DNA from: Thalassospira lucentensis
GTDB lineage: Bacteria > Pseudomonadota > Alphaproteobacteria > Rhodospirillales > Thalassospiraceae
Reading direction: 5' to 3'
Assembly (NCBI RefSeq): GCF_011806425.1
Contig: NZ_JAATOV010000002.1
Span: forward strand, 124,001-188,000
DNA: 64,000 bases
Of this stretch, positions 9,415 through 17,217 are shown one piece after another (position 1 is the stretch's first letter; each line of letters begins with the position of its first letter). Made by a program: the position numbers and the translations under genes. The notes beneath the pieces are model-generated. The model saw only the letters and a program-made list of their open reading frames with translations, ran no database searches and was not told the DNA's origin.

Positions 9415-9801
9415 AAAGCTCCATTTGCCCGGCTTGCCGGGGATGTTTTCATCTCATGGAGCGGACGATAGAACCTCAAGTTAAGTTTAGGTCAATGCGA
9501 AAAAACGCCATCTTTTGAAATCGAATATTCTGCGAATAATTGTGAAATTAACCCGCCACATTATTCACCCCAACCGCGATTTATGGCCCATCAAAGCAAC
9601 TTTCCATCTTTTACACGCAAGATATAAAGCTTTTGCGCGACAGTTTGCCATTGGCTGTGATAATTGAATAGGTAAAGAGCGTCGGACCAAAAGGCTGCAT
9701 ATGTATGTACAAGCATGCGAATGGCTGACCAACGGAAACGTCGCTTACATCCATCATTGGCGGATTATCAAGGGTCCGCTGCCAAAGACAGGGAAGTTGC
9801 C
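9415..9801. other. Divergent intergenic region nat / dat
   Basis: 387 bp without a gene. The left part holds the MerR/SoxR-like promoter for nat. The right part is AT-rich and contains TGTGATAAT (9656-9664), a plausible extended -10 for the transaminase gene; no clear -35 was found. Nothing else recognised. Confidence 0.6.
9465..9495 (-). promoter_or_regulatory. MerR/SoxR-type operator and promoter upstream of nat
   Basis: On the minus strand TTGACC (9495-9490) and TATCGT (9470-9465) are separated by 19 bp, the long spacer typical of MerR-family promoters. The spacer region carries a near-palindrome, CCTAAACTTAACTTGAGG (9491-9474), that matches the SoxR box as I know it at 16 of 18 positions. 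No merR or soxR gene lies in the window. Confidence 0.6.
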
Positions 9802-10656
9802 ATGCGTACTGTTTATCTGAACGGCCAGTTTTTGCCAGAAAACGAAGCCAAGATTTCGATCTTTGACCGATCCTTCCTGTTTGCCGATGGTGTGTATGAA
9901 GTCACCTCGGTGCTTGAGGGCAAACTGATCGATTTCAAAGGCCACATGACGCGCCTTCAGCGCTCATTGTCTGAGCTGAACTATGAATTCAAGCCCGATA
10001 TCGATCAGCTGCTCGAAGCGCACCGTGAACTGATCAAGCTCAACAACATCACCGAAGGCCTGATTTACCTTCAGGTATCGCGCGGTTCGGCTGGCGATCG
10101 TGATTTCGCGATCAAAAAAGACACCCAACCGACCATCGTGATGTTCACCCAGGAAAAATCCCTGATCAAGTCGCCGCTGGCCGAACGCGGTCAGAAAATC
10201 ATCACCTTCCCGGATATCCGCTGGCGCCGGTCGGACATCAAAACCGTTCAGTTGCTCTATGCGTCGCTTCTCAAAACCGAAGCCGCCGCCAAGGGTGCGG
10301 ACGATGCATGGATGTTGCTGGATGGCTTTGTCACCGAAGGATCGTCAAACAACGCCTATATCGTGACCGAGGATGGCACGATTGTAACCCGCGAATTGTC
10401 GAACGATATTCTGCATGGCATCACCCGCGCATCGGTCCTGAAATGCGCCGAAGAGTTGCAGCTTAAAATCGAAGAGCGCCACTTCACCCTTGAAGAAGCA
10501 CAGAACGCCAAAGAAGCCTTCTCGACCTCGGCATCAGGCTTTGTCTGCCCGGTTGCGGAAATCGATGGCAAGAAAATCGGCGAAGGTGTCCCGGGCCCGA
10601 TCGCCAAACGCCTGCGCGAAATTTACATCAAAGCCAACCTTGATACCGCGATCTAA
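9802..10656 (+). CDS. dat: D-amino-acid transaminase (D-alanine aminotransferase)
   Basis: Fold-type IV PLP enzyme, 284 aa, the usual length of D-alanine transaminase. N-terminus YLNGQFLPENEAKISIFDRS, PLP lysine in SDIKTVQLLY, cofactor-binding EGSSNNAYIV. It likely interconverts D-alanine and D-glutamate pools for peptidoglycan. ATG 9802 is chosen over a farther upstream frame start because AGGGAAG precedes it and homologues begin there. Branched-chain or aminodeoxychorismate lyase functions share the fold, but this N-terminal pattern is Dat-like. Confidence 0.9.
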   Translation: MRTVYLNGQFLPENEAKISIFDRSFLFADGVYEVTSVLEGKLIDFKGHMTRLQRSLSELNYEFKPDIDQLLEAHRELIKLNNITEGLIYLQVSRGSAGDRDFAIKKDTQPTIVMFTQEKSLIKSPLAERGQKIITFPDIRWRRSDIKTVQLLYASLLKTEAAAKGADDAWMLLDGFVTEGSSNNAYIVTEDGTIVTRELSNDILHGITRASVLKCAEELQLKIEERHFTLEEAQNAKEAFSTSASGFVCPVAEIDGKKIGEGVPGPIAKRLREIYIKANLDTAI

Positions 10657-10687
10657 TCGCGCGCGATACTCTTTGACCGAAACGCAG

Positions 10688-10718
10688 AACGCCGCCCCAA
10701 TTTCCGGGCGGCGTTTTT
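10688..10718 (+). terminator. Rho-independent terminator after dat
   Basis: Perfect 10-bp stem AACGCCGCCC / GGGCGGCGTT (10688-10697 with 10706-10715), 8-nt loop, then five T. Confidence 0.92.
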
Positions 10719-10744
10719 GGGTTCGGTATCCGCGGTAAAGCCAT

Positions 10745-11593
10745 CTAAATGGTGGCAAGCTCTTCCTCGGTAAAATCGGCGGAAATGGTGATGTCTTTTC
10801 CGGCCTCCAGCACCGCAAGCCTTTCGGTCAGGGCTGCGTGCACACCGGCATAGGCATCCGCACCAAGCAACAGTCGGAAGGGCATTTCCGGCGCATCTGC
10901 CGCCGTGATCATCGCATCGACCATCCGGTCCGGATCACCCTTGATCACCCAGCCACCGCCAAAGGCGGCTTCTTTAAGGTCGTGGGCCGGCGTTCCGTCA
11001 TAGTCCTCAATCGGATCAGGCAGCACCAGACCAGCACCAAAGTTCGTGCGCGCCGGTCCGGGCTCCACCAGCATGAATTCGATGTCAAACGGCTGAACTT
11101 CCTTGGACAGAGATTCAACAAAACCCTCGATGCCCCATTTGCTTGCGTGATAAAGACTAAACCCGGGATAAGCAATCTGCCCGCCTTCGGACGACACCTG
11201 AACAATGCGTCCGGACCCTTGCGCGCGCAGATGCGGCAAAGCCGCCTTGATCAAAATCATCGATCCCAAAAGGTTGGTCTCGATGATATCGCGCATCTGA
11301 TCAATGCTGGTTTCTTCAACCGTCCCCAAAATGCCATAACCGGCATTGCTGACAATCACGTCAATGCGGTTGAAATCGGCAAAGGCGTGATTGACCGCCG
11401 CCTGCACCCCGACCGTATCGGTGACATCCAGATACACAACCCGCAACCGATCAACATACTGCGCGGCCAGATCTTCAAGCGCCCCCTGGCGGCGCACAGT
11501 TGCAATCACCTGATCGCCCCGTGCAAGCAACCGTTCGGCCATCCCGCGACCAAAACCCGATGACGCGCCGGTAATAAGCCAAGTCTTCGTCAT
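10745..11593 (-). CDS. Short-chain dehydrogenase/reductase
   Basis: Classical SDR, 282 aa. Cofactor motif TGASSGFGRG at residues 7-16, NNAG equivalent SNAGYG, catalytic Ser in VQVSSEGG and YHASK. ATG 11593 is preferred (GAAAGGGTG upstream) to an earlier frame start at 11644. Divergent from a LysR gene 97 bp away. Substrate unknown; the sequence type is common among uncharacterised oxidoreductases. Confidence 0.92.
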   Translation of the reverse strand: MTKTWLITGASSGFGRGMAERLLARGDQVIATVRRQGALEDLAAQYVDRLRVVYLDVTDTVGVQAAVNHAFADFNRIDVIVSNAGYGILGTVEETSIDQMRDIIETNLLGSMILIKAALPHLRAQGSGRIVQVSSEGGQIAYPGFSLYHASKWGIEGFVESLSKEVQPFDIEFMLVEPGPARTNFGAGLVLPDPIEDYDGTPAHDLKEAAFGGGWVIKGDPDRMVDAMITAADAPEMPFRLLLGADAYAGVHAALTERLAVLEAGKDITISADFTEEELATI

Positions 11594-11656
11594 GTCAGCA
11601 CCCTTTCTTTCTTGCTCTGAACATGATCGAAAGATAGAAGCCAATGACTGATGTGA

Positions 11657-11682
11657 TAACCTAGCTTAATTTGGATGGGTTA
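11657..11682. promoter_or_regulatory. Inverted repeat in SDR/LysR divergent promoter
   Basis: TAACC-N16-GGTTA ends 8 bp before the LysR start and lies between the two divergent genes. A likely LysR binding site, though short. Confidence 0.4.
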
Positions 11683-11690
11683 GTGAAAAT

Positions 11691-12629
11691 ATGCCATCAA
11701 TTAACCAGCCGTCCTTAAACGACATGCGGTTTTTCATCGCCGTTGCCGAGCATCGCAGTTTCCGCCGCGCTGCCGATGAATTGGGTGTTGCGCCCTCGAC
11801 CCTCAGCCACGCCCTGCGCAACATGGAAAAGAACCTGAATGTTCGCTTGCTTCATCGCACGACACGCAGTGTCTCTTTGACTGAGGCGGGCGAAAGCCTT
11901 CTGGATCGGTTGCGCCCGGCTGTTCTGAACATTGAAGAGGCCATGACGGCGGTTGAAAGTTTTCGCACGGGTGGGCCATCGGGTACCGTGCGCATCAACG
12001 CCACCGATGGTGCGGCCCGATTATTGACCCGTCACGTAATTCCGGAAATGCGCAACCTTTACCCCGATGTATCGATTGATCTGGTCACCGAAGGACGGCT
12101 GGTCGACATTGTCGAAGCGGGCTTTGATGCTGGTGCGCGGTTGGGCGAAACCGTGCCGCTTGATATGATTGCTGTGCGGTTTGGTCCGCCGTTTCGCTTT
12201 CTCGCGGTTGCCGCGCCGGAATATTTCAAATCAAGAACCCCGCCGAAAACCCCCGATGACCTCCGCGCGCATGACTGCATCCGCCATCGCTTCCCCAGTG
12301 GCAAGATCTATCACTGGGATTTTGAAAATCAGGGACAGGAAATCTCGATTGATGTTGCGGGTCCCCTGACCCTTGATCGTCATGATCTGATGGTCGATGC
12401 CGCCCGTCAGGGACTGGGCATTGCCTATGTTTCGGAAATCTATGCCGCGCGCGCCATTGCCAACGGCGAACTGGTCACGGTTCTCGATGAATGGTTGCCC
12501 GAAATACCCGGCCTTTTCCTGTATTACCCGGACCATCGAAGGGTCCCGCCTTCTCTGCGCGCCTTTATCGATGTGATGAAATCGCTCGACCATGAGTTGC
12601 AAACTGGGTATCTGGATAGTGAACTTTAA
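11691..12629 (+). CDS. LysR-family transcriptional regulator
   Basis: 312 aa. N-terminal winged HTH (DMRFFIAVAEHRSFRRAADE, then PSTLSHALRNMEKNLNVRLL) followed by a LysR substrate domain. It is divergent from the SDR gene and probably regulates it. Same broad subgroup as the LysR at 7410 (short linker, VRLLHRTTRSVSLTEAG). Confidence 0.93.
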   Translation: MPSINQPSLNDMRFFIAVAEHRSFRRAADELGVAPSTLSHALRNMEKNLNVRLLHRTTRSVSLTEAGESLLDRLRPAVLNIEEAMTAVESFRTGGPSGTVRINATDGAARLLTRHVIPEMRNLYPDVSIDLVTEGRLVDIVEAGFDAGARLGETVPLDMIAVRFGPPFRFLAVAAPEYFKSRTPPKTPDDLRAHDCIRHRFPSGKIYHWDFENQGQEISIDVAGPLTLDRHDLMVDAARQGLGIAYVSEIYAARAIANGELVTVLDEWLPEIPGLFLYYPDHRRVPPSLRAFIDVMKSLDHELQTGYLDSEL

Positions 12630-12673
12630 TTCAACAAGACAAAAGTCTGGCACAGCACAAGGGAAAGCCGTCC

Positions 12674-13555
12674 GTGAATATGAAGCCCCAGCTACGCCAG
12701 CATAATCTGACCGGCATTCTTATGATGTGTGCCGGGGTGGCGTTTCTGTGCATCAATGATGGCTTGGCCAAAAAGCTGATGGATCACTATTCCCCGATCC
12801 AGATCATTTTCCTGCGCAATATCATCGCCCTTCCCTTTGCCGTTTTGCTGGCCCTTAAAATGGGCGGGCGACGTGCGTTGCGGTCTCATCGGATCGGGGT
12901 GCATTTTATCCGTGGCTTTATCTGGATCACGGCCACCGTCCTGTTCTTTAGCAGCATCCACCTGATGGGCCTGGCCGAGGCCACCGCGATTGCCTTTGTC
13001 GCGCCCTTGTTCATCACCGCCATTTCAGCACTGTTTATCGCGCGCGTCGGTTGGCGGCGTTGGGCCGCGGTCAGCATTGGCTTTGTCGGGGTCTTGGTGA
13101 TTGTCCGTCCCGGTGCGGCAAGTTTTGAACTGGTCTCGCTTCTGCCGGTGGCAACGGCGTTTTCCTATGCGCTTTTGATGCTCAGTGCGCGCTTTGTCGA
13201 TACCCGCGAAAGCATGTGGACGCTGTTGCTATATCTCAGCGCGACCAGCGCGATCATCACCGGATCGATGGTGGCGTTTTTCTGGACCCCGATCCGGGCC
13301 GAAGATATCTGGCTGTTTATTGCGATTGCCATGTTTGGCACGGCGGGCATGACCATGATCACCCAAGCCTTCCGCGTGGCAGAGGCCCCAACCGTCGCCC
13401 CGTTTGACTACACCGCCCTTATTTGGGCCACCGGGCTTGGTTGGATTTTCTGGGGCGAAAAGCCCGATGCACTGACCTTTGTCGGGGCCGCCATCATCAC
13501 AATAAGCGGCATCTTCATCATCTTCCGCGAAAGCAAGGTTGAGGCGCAAAGCTGA
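12674..13555 (+). CDS. EamA/DMT-family transporter
   Basis: Inner-membrane drug/metabolite exporter, 293 aa, ten predicted helices in two EamA halves. GTG 12674 is the likely start (ATG 12680 is the alternative). Starts 44 bp after the LysR gene. The second half (QAFRVAEAPTVAPFDYTALIWA) is the typical EamA C-terminal repeat. The 3' end of this gene is duplicated and decayed just downstream. Confidence 0.9.
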   Translation: MNMKPQLRQHNLTGILMMCAGVAFLCINDGLAKKLMDHYSPIQIIFLRNIIALPFAVLLALKMGGRRALRSHRIGVHFIRGFIWITATVLFFSSIHLMGLAEATAIAFVAPLFITAISALFIARVGWRRWAAVSIGFVGVLVIVRPGAASFELVSLLPVATAFSYALLMLSARFVDTRESMWTLLLYLSATSAIITGSMVAFFWTPIRAEDIWLFIAIAMFGTAGMTMITQAFRVAEAPTVAPFDYTALIWATGLGWIFWGEKPDALTFVGAAIITISGIFIIFRESKVEAQS

Positions 13556-13569
13556 TCGAGGCCTGCCCT

Positions 13570-13589
13570 AACCCTAATAGCGTGGCTTC
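13570..13589. repeat. Left copy of imperfect 20-bp direct repeat
   Basis: Matches 15683-15702 at 18 of 20 positions (core AACCCTAAT, GCGTGGC). The right copy spans the PIN and PPOX stop codons; the left copy, read on the minus strand, resembles the last 17 codons of the PPOX gene (shared M-R, A, Y, P-R, stop). The pair brackets the ImmA/PIN module and the transporter remnant. Confidence 0.6.
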
Positions 13590-13616
13590 CCACCATAGCT
13601 GGTCGTGGCATCTGTC

Positions 13617-13820
13617 CGCATAGCCATGATCACGCAGGCCTTACGTTTGGCTGAGAGCCCCCAGTCGTCGCACCGTTTGATTACACCGCCGTGATCTGGG
13701 CCACAGCATTTGGATAGTATTTCTGGGAGGATACCAGTTTTCCTGACCTTCGTCGTTGCAAAGATCATTGTTGCAAGCGGCCTGTTTCTGATCTTCCGTA
13801 AAAGTTCCCTGCGAAATTGA
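13617..13820 (+). pseudogene. Decayed 3' fragment of a second EamA transporter gene
   Basis: Clear DNA and broken-protein similarity to the last ~70 codons of the intact transporter upstream: ATGATCACGCAGGCC against ATGATCACCCAAGCC, then GTTTGATTACACCGCC and TTTCTGATCTTCCG against their counterparts. A +2 shift and a TGG-to-TAG change disrupt the frame. It is left over from a tandem duplication or a recombination event; no function expected. Confidence 0.85.
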
Positions 13821-13943
13821 TCGCTCAGTAGAACTGAATGTTATGCGACCATTGTGTAAAAACCACTTTATGCTCTAAGCTGAAGGCAACCTTTAAGATT
13901 GCCAAGATTAATCCAGCAACCAACGAGCGAAAGGAAGGAAAGG

Positions 13944-15086
13944 ATGAGCTTCACTGCCACTGTTTTTTCTTCCAAGCTCAGACGCGCACGAGAAAATGTC
14001 GGTATGAGTATCGTAGACGTTGTGCAGGGAACAGGCATTGACGGTGCAAAAATCAAGTCTTTTGAGATGGGTGATCTAGCACCGACTGGAGACGAAATTC
14101 TGATTTTGGCTGATCTCTTCAAGTGCGATTTAAAATGGTTTCTCAGTAATGAATCTAGCAACCCGGATGAGAACATCAACTTGATGCTCCGCGCCGCCGA
14201 AGAAGAAATCCCATCAACTGACCGCTACGCTATCGCTGAGTTCCTACATCTTTGCAAATGCGAGCAGTTTCTTGACGAGCAGTTAGAAACTGTCACGTTT
14301 CAGCGCCCATTTAATTTCACTCCACGAGGCACGTACTACATTGGGCACGGAGCAGACTGCGCTCGAAAACTCCGTCAGCATTTTGGCCTTAAACCCAATG
14401 CTTATATTCCAGATGTTTTTGATTGGTTTCGGCAAACAGGTCTCCACATTTTTAGAAGATCACTTCCAAACTCAAATGTTTCCGGATTGTTCGTTAACCA
14501 CCCAGAAGCTGGAAAATGTATACTTATAAACTTTACTGAAAACTTATACCGGCAGAGATTCAGCCTCGCTCACGAAGTTGCCCATGCCCTAATAGATGCG
14601 GACAAGGCTTACAACATTTCCACTCCTGGAGATCAGAACAGTCGAGAATTGGTTGAGATACGTGCTAATTCCTTCGCTTCAAACTTCTTAATCTCACCTG
14701 AGCAACTTGCGATGTTTGGAAAAACATATTGGAGCTCATCTGAAAACATAATTGAGATAGCTGACAGGTTGTTCATTACAGTTCCGGCACTTTTGTCGGC
14801 CCTCAAACGGGATAAAGTTATAAGCGACGAAGAACATGCTGAACTAAGATCTGTTTTGCGAAGTAAGAATACAAAGATTGATGCTGAACTTTCGGGCGAC
14901 TTAACAAGCCAGCAACAGCAGAGAAAAACACACCTTCTTGAACAAGGTCTGCACGACAAGTACGTTCGCAAAGTTTTCGAAGCCCAACACCGGAAACTGA
15001 TTTCTCGTGCAAAAGCAGCAGATATGCTTCTCTCGTCATCGCAAGAGCTTGACGATATCGCGACGTTGTTTGGGTTTAGGTTATAA
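13944..15086 (+). CDS. XRE-type HTH fused to ImmA/IrrE-like metallopeptidase
   Basis: 380 aa. Residues 10-65 form a lambda-repressor-like HTH (LRRARENVGMSIVDVVQGTG); residues 150-330 form an ImmA/IrrE zinc peptidase with H210-E-V-A-H214 in SLAHEVAHAL and a downstream glutamate in ELVEIRANSFASNFLIS. ATG 13944 has the very strong AAGGAAGGAAAGG. By family it both represses its own operon and cleaves or senses a partner protein. One base separates it from the PIN-like gene. The coding style is visibly AT-richer than the neighbours, suggesting acquisition. Confidence 0.9.
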   Translation: MSFTATVFSSKLRRARENVGMSIVDVVQGTGIDGAKIKSFEMGDLAPTGDEILILADLFKCDLKWFLSNESSNPDENINLMLRAAEEEIPSTDRYAIAEFLHLCKCEQFLDEQLETVTFQRPFNFTPRGTYYIGHGADCARKLRQHFGLKPNAYIPDVFDWFRQTGLHIFRRSLPNSNVSGLFVNHPEAGKCILINFTENLYRQRFSLAHEVAHALIDADKAYNISTPGDQNSRELVEIRANSFASNFLISPEQLAMFGKTYWSSSENIIEIADRLFITVPALLSALKRDKVISDEEHAELRSVLRSKNTKIDAELSGDLTSQQQQRKTHLLEQGLHDKYVRKVFEAQHRKLISRAKAADMLLSSSQELDDIATLFGFRL

Positions 15087-15087
15087 A

Positions 15088-15690
15088 ATGAGCAATGCAC
15101 CAAGAGATCAAGCCATACTCGAATTTCCTGCGGTCGCATCCGCCGACACCTGCGCTGTCTGGAATATATTATCAAGTAGAACTTTATCTTCAGCTATCAA
15201 AGGCCGATGCCATCTCACGCTAGCCAAGTTTGTTTTATATGAATGCCTTGATAAACCTCGAAAAAAACCTAGCGAAGATCTCCATTTGCGAGAACAACTA
15301 CGCAAGGAAATCACGAGTGGCAAACACTTCAGCCTCCACGAGTTGGAGATAGAAGATATACAACACTTGGTCGCTGACGTCGGCGACATCCGCCGCTTTG
15401 ACAAAGGAGAATTGGCTGCACTCGCACTTGCCCGTAAGTATCGAAGCGGCTTCATAACCGATGATAGAGTTGCGAAAAAAGTTGGCGAGCGCATAGTCGG
15501 CAATTTATGTGTAAGAACGACACCACACCTCGTTGGATGGCTTGTCTACTGCGGCCATTTAACAGACGGAGACGTAAAAACCATAATTTCAGACAATGAT
15601 AATTATCGGAATACTCAGGGACGTATCGGCATATACATTCAGCAATGCTACGAACATGCGATGGGACTTCGGATTAGACCCAAACCCTAA
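15088..15690 (+). CDS. PIN-like nuclease, probable toxin of the XRE-ImmA module
   Basis: 200 aa. The expected PIN acidic residues can be placed: D20 (SADTCA), E52 (VLYECL), E108 (KGELAALALAR) and D125/D126 (ITDDRVA). A PIN domain would cut RNA. ATG 15088 follows the XRE-ImmA stop by one base, so the two are coupled, as in toxin-antitoxin-like pairs of an ImmA/IrrE regulator with a PIN protein. Its 3' end overlaps the convergent PPOX gene by 4 bp. Confidence 0.72.
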   Translation: MSNAPRDQAILEFPAVASADTCAVWNILSSRTLSSAIKGRCHLTLAKFVLYECLDKPRKKPSEDLHLREQLRKEITSGKHFSLHELEIEDIQHLVADVGDIRRFDKGELAALALARKYRSGFITDDRVAKKVGERIVGNLCVRTTPHLVGWLVYCGHLTDGDVKTIISDNDNYRNTQGRIGIYIQQCYEHAMGLRIRPKP

Positions 15691-15702
15691 TCGCGTGGCA
15701 TC
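15683..15702. repeat. Right copy of imperfect 20-bp direct repeat
   Basis: Partner of the copy at 13570-13589 (18/20). It covers the last codons of the PIN gene and the stop end of the leftward PPOX gene, which marks the right edge of the presumed insert. Confidence 0.6.
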
Positions 15703-16145
15703 ACGCTATAAGTTTCCATCGCCCCGTCGCGCATATCGGCCTCTTTGACGTCCGGGTTAAACCGATAACTCGGCGCGATGATTTCCTTGGCCTTGGTTAC
15801 GGTCACATCCCAAAGGGTCGCGACCCGAAACGCCTCCCCGGCCATGGCTTGCAAGATCGCCTGCCGGTCATCAAACCCGTCATCGCCAGCGCGCATCAAA
15901 ACCGCGTCGCCATAAAGCTGCCAGCCCTTTTGGCTAAACACATCGACAAAGCTGACACAAACACGCGGATCAGCTTGGATGTTCTTGACCGAATGTGGCG
16001 AGGCGATATTGGCAATGATGATGCGGTCCTTGCCAAAACAGGCAAAGATTTCCTTGGGACTGACCGACGGCCCCTCGTCAGAACAGGTCGCCAACCAGCA
16101 CAACACAGATCGCTTGGCATAATCGCGGATATCATCGGTCAGCAT
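15687..16145 (-). CDS. Pyridoxamine 5'-phosphate oxidase-like FMN-binding protein
   Basis: 152 aa, split-barrel flavin-binding fold of the PPOX family (LCWLATCSDEGPSVSPKEIF, then SPHSVKNIQADPRVCVSFVD, GWQLYGDA). It is shorter than PdxH and lacks its C-terminal region, so it is a general flavin reductase or binding protein, not a B6 enzyme. Its last codons take part in the 20-bp repeat. Confidence 0.85.
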   Translation of the reverse strand: MLTDDIRDYAKRSVLCWLATCSDEGPSVSPKEIFACFGKDRIIIANIASPHSVKNIQADPRVCVSFVDVFSQKGWQLYGDAVLMRAGDDGFDDRQAILQAMAGEAFRVATLWDVTVTKAKEIIAPSYRFNPDVKEADMRDGAMETYSVMPRD

Positions 16146-16174
16146 GGGTTTTCCTTTTGCTTAATCGCCTCTGC

Positions 16175-17056
16175 CTACCAGCAGAAATCCCCCATCGCAT
16201 AAGTGATGTGGCGGCCTGTCGCGGACAGAAGGGCATCAAGCTTGCCTTTATCGGGCAGTGTGCCGCGCGGGGCGTCGAGTTCTTCGGCGTGGATGCCGCC
16301 GGTCACAAGGGCGATATCCAGCCCGGCATTGTTAGACCCGGTCACATCGGTTGAAATGCTGTCACCCACCACGAGCAATTTGGCATCCGGCCCCTTATCA
16401 AACGCCTGCAGGCAGAAATCATAGGCACTGGCCAATGGCTTGCCTTCCCAGCGGACATTGCCGCCAAGTTCTTCATACCGCCCGGCAATCGCCCCGGCAC
16501 AAATGATGCGTTCGCCGCCACGGATCACTTCACGGTCCGGGTTCGGGCACAGAACCGGCAAATCGCGGGCTTTAAGCGCATGAAGCATATCTTCGTATTT
16601 TGACACCGGATCATGGTCATCATTCGGGCCGGTGACCATCACCCAATCGGCATCATCAATCGTCTTGACGATCTCGACATCCTGACCTTCAAACATCGAC
16701 ATATCGCGCACGGGACCAACCATAAACACCTTGCGCCCCAATTTTGCATACCACGGGTCGGTGCGGTTCAGCAGTTGGTGATAGGCGATTTCCCCGGTCG
16801 CCACCGCTGGCCCATACAGATCACGGGCAATGCCCATATCTTCCATCCGGGCAATCACCACCGAGGATCGGCGCGGCGCGTTGGACAAAAGGGCAACCGG
16901 CACCCCCGCCTTTTTAAGCGCTTCAAGGGCCGGGATGGAGCTTGGATACGGGGTTACCCCGTCATGCACCACGCCCCAAAGATCAAGGATCACCGCATCA
17001 TAATTGCCGATCACGTCAGAAAGGCCATTGATCATTTTATAGGAAGTGGTCGGCAT
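16175..17056 (-). CDS. HAD-superfamily class IIA phosphatase (NagD-like)
   Basis: 293 aa. Motif I is DLWGVVHDG (nucleophile Asp near residue 21), motif II LLSNAPRR, and motif III/IV VVGDSISTDVTGSNNAG. Members of this alphaproteobacterial subgroup are sugar- or nucleotide-phosphate phosphatases of unknown substrate. Stands alone between PPOX and pyrD. Confidence 0.9.
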   Translation of the reverse strand: MPTTSYKMINGLSDVIGNYDAVILDLWGVVHDGVTPYPSSIPALEALKKAGVPVALLSNAPRRSSVVIARMEDMGIARDLYGPAVATGEIAYHQLLNRTDPWYAKLGRKVFMVGPVRDMSMFEGQDVEIVKTIDDADWVMVTGPNDDHDPVSKYEDMLHALKARDLPVLCPNPDREVIRGGERIICAGAIAGRYEELGGNVRWEGKPLASAYDFCLQAFDKGPDAKLLVVGDSISTDVTGSNNAGLDIALVTGGIHAEELDAPRGTLPDKGKLDALLSATGRHITYAMGDFCW

Positions 17057-17103
17057 GCGGATGTTCCTGTTTACGAGACATAACGGGGTGTGGGGGTGGC
17101 AAG

Positions 17104-17132
17104 ATGGATGCCCGCGTTGGCGGGGATTACGA
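17104..17132. repeat. REP-like palindrome
   Basis: ATGCCCGCG-TTGG-CGGGGATTACG, a degenerate member of the short GC-rich palindromes found throughout this window in gaps between genes. Confidence 0.6.
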
Positions 17133-17174
17133 AACCTAAAACGGCACTAAGGAGCGACTGTTATTTCCGCAAAG

Positions 17175-17210
17175 AGCCCGCCCGCGAAGGCGGGTACGGG
17201 ACCCTCGCGC
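17175..17210. repeat. REP-like palindrome
   Basis: Core CCCGCGAAGGCGGG (17181-17194) followed by ACGGGACCCTCGCGC. Same core as the repeats at 24631, 28767, 30091 and 38891. Confidence 0.75.
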
Positions 17211-17217
17211 CAAAGGC

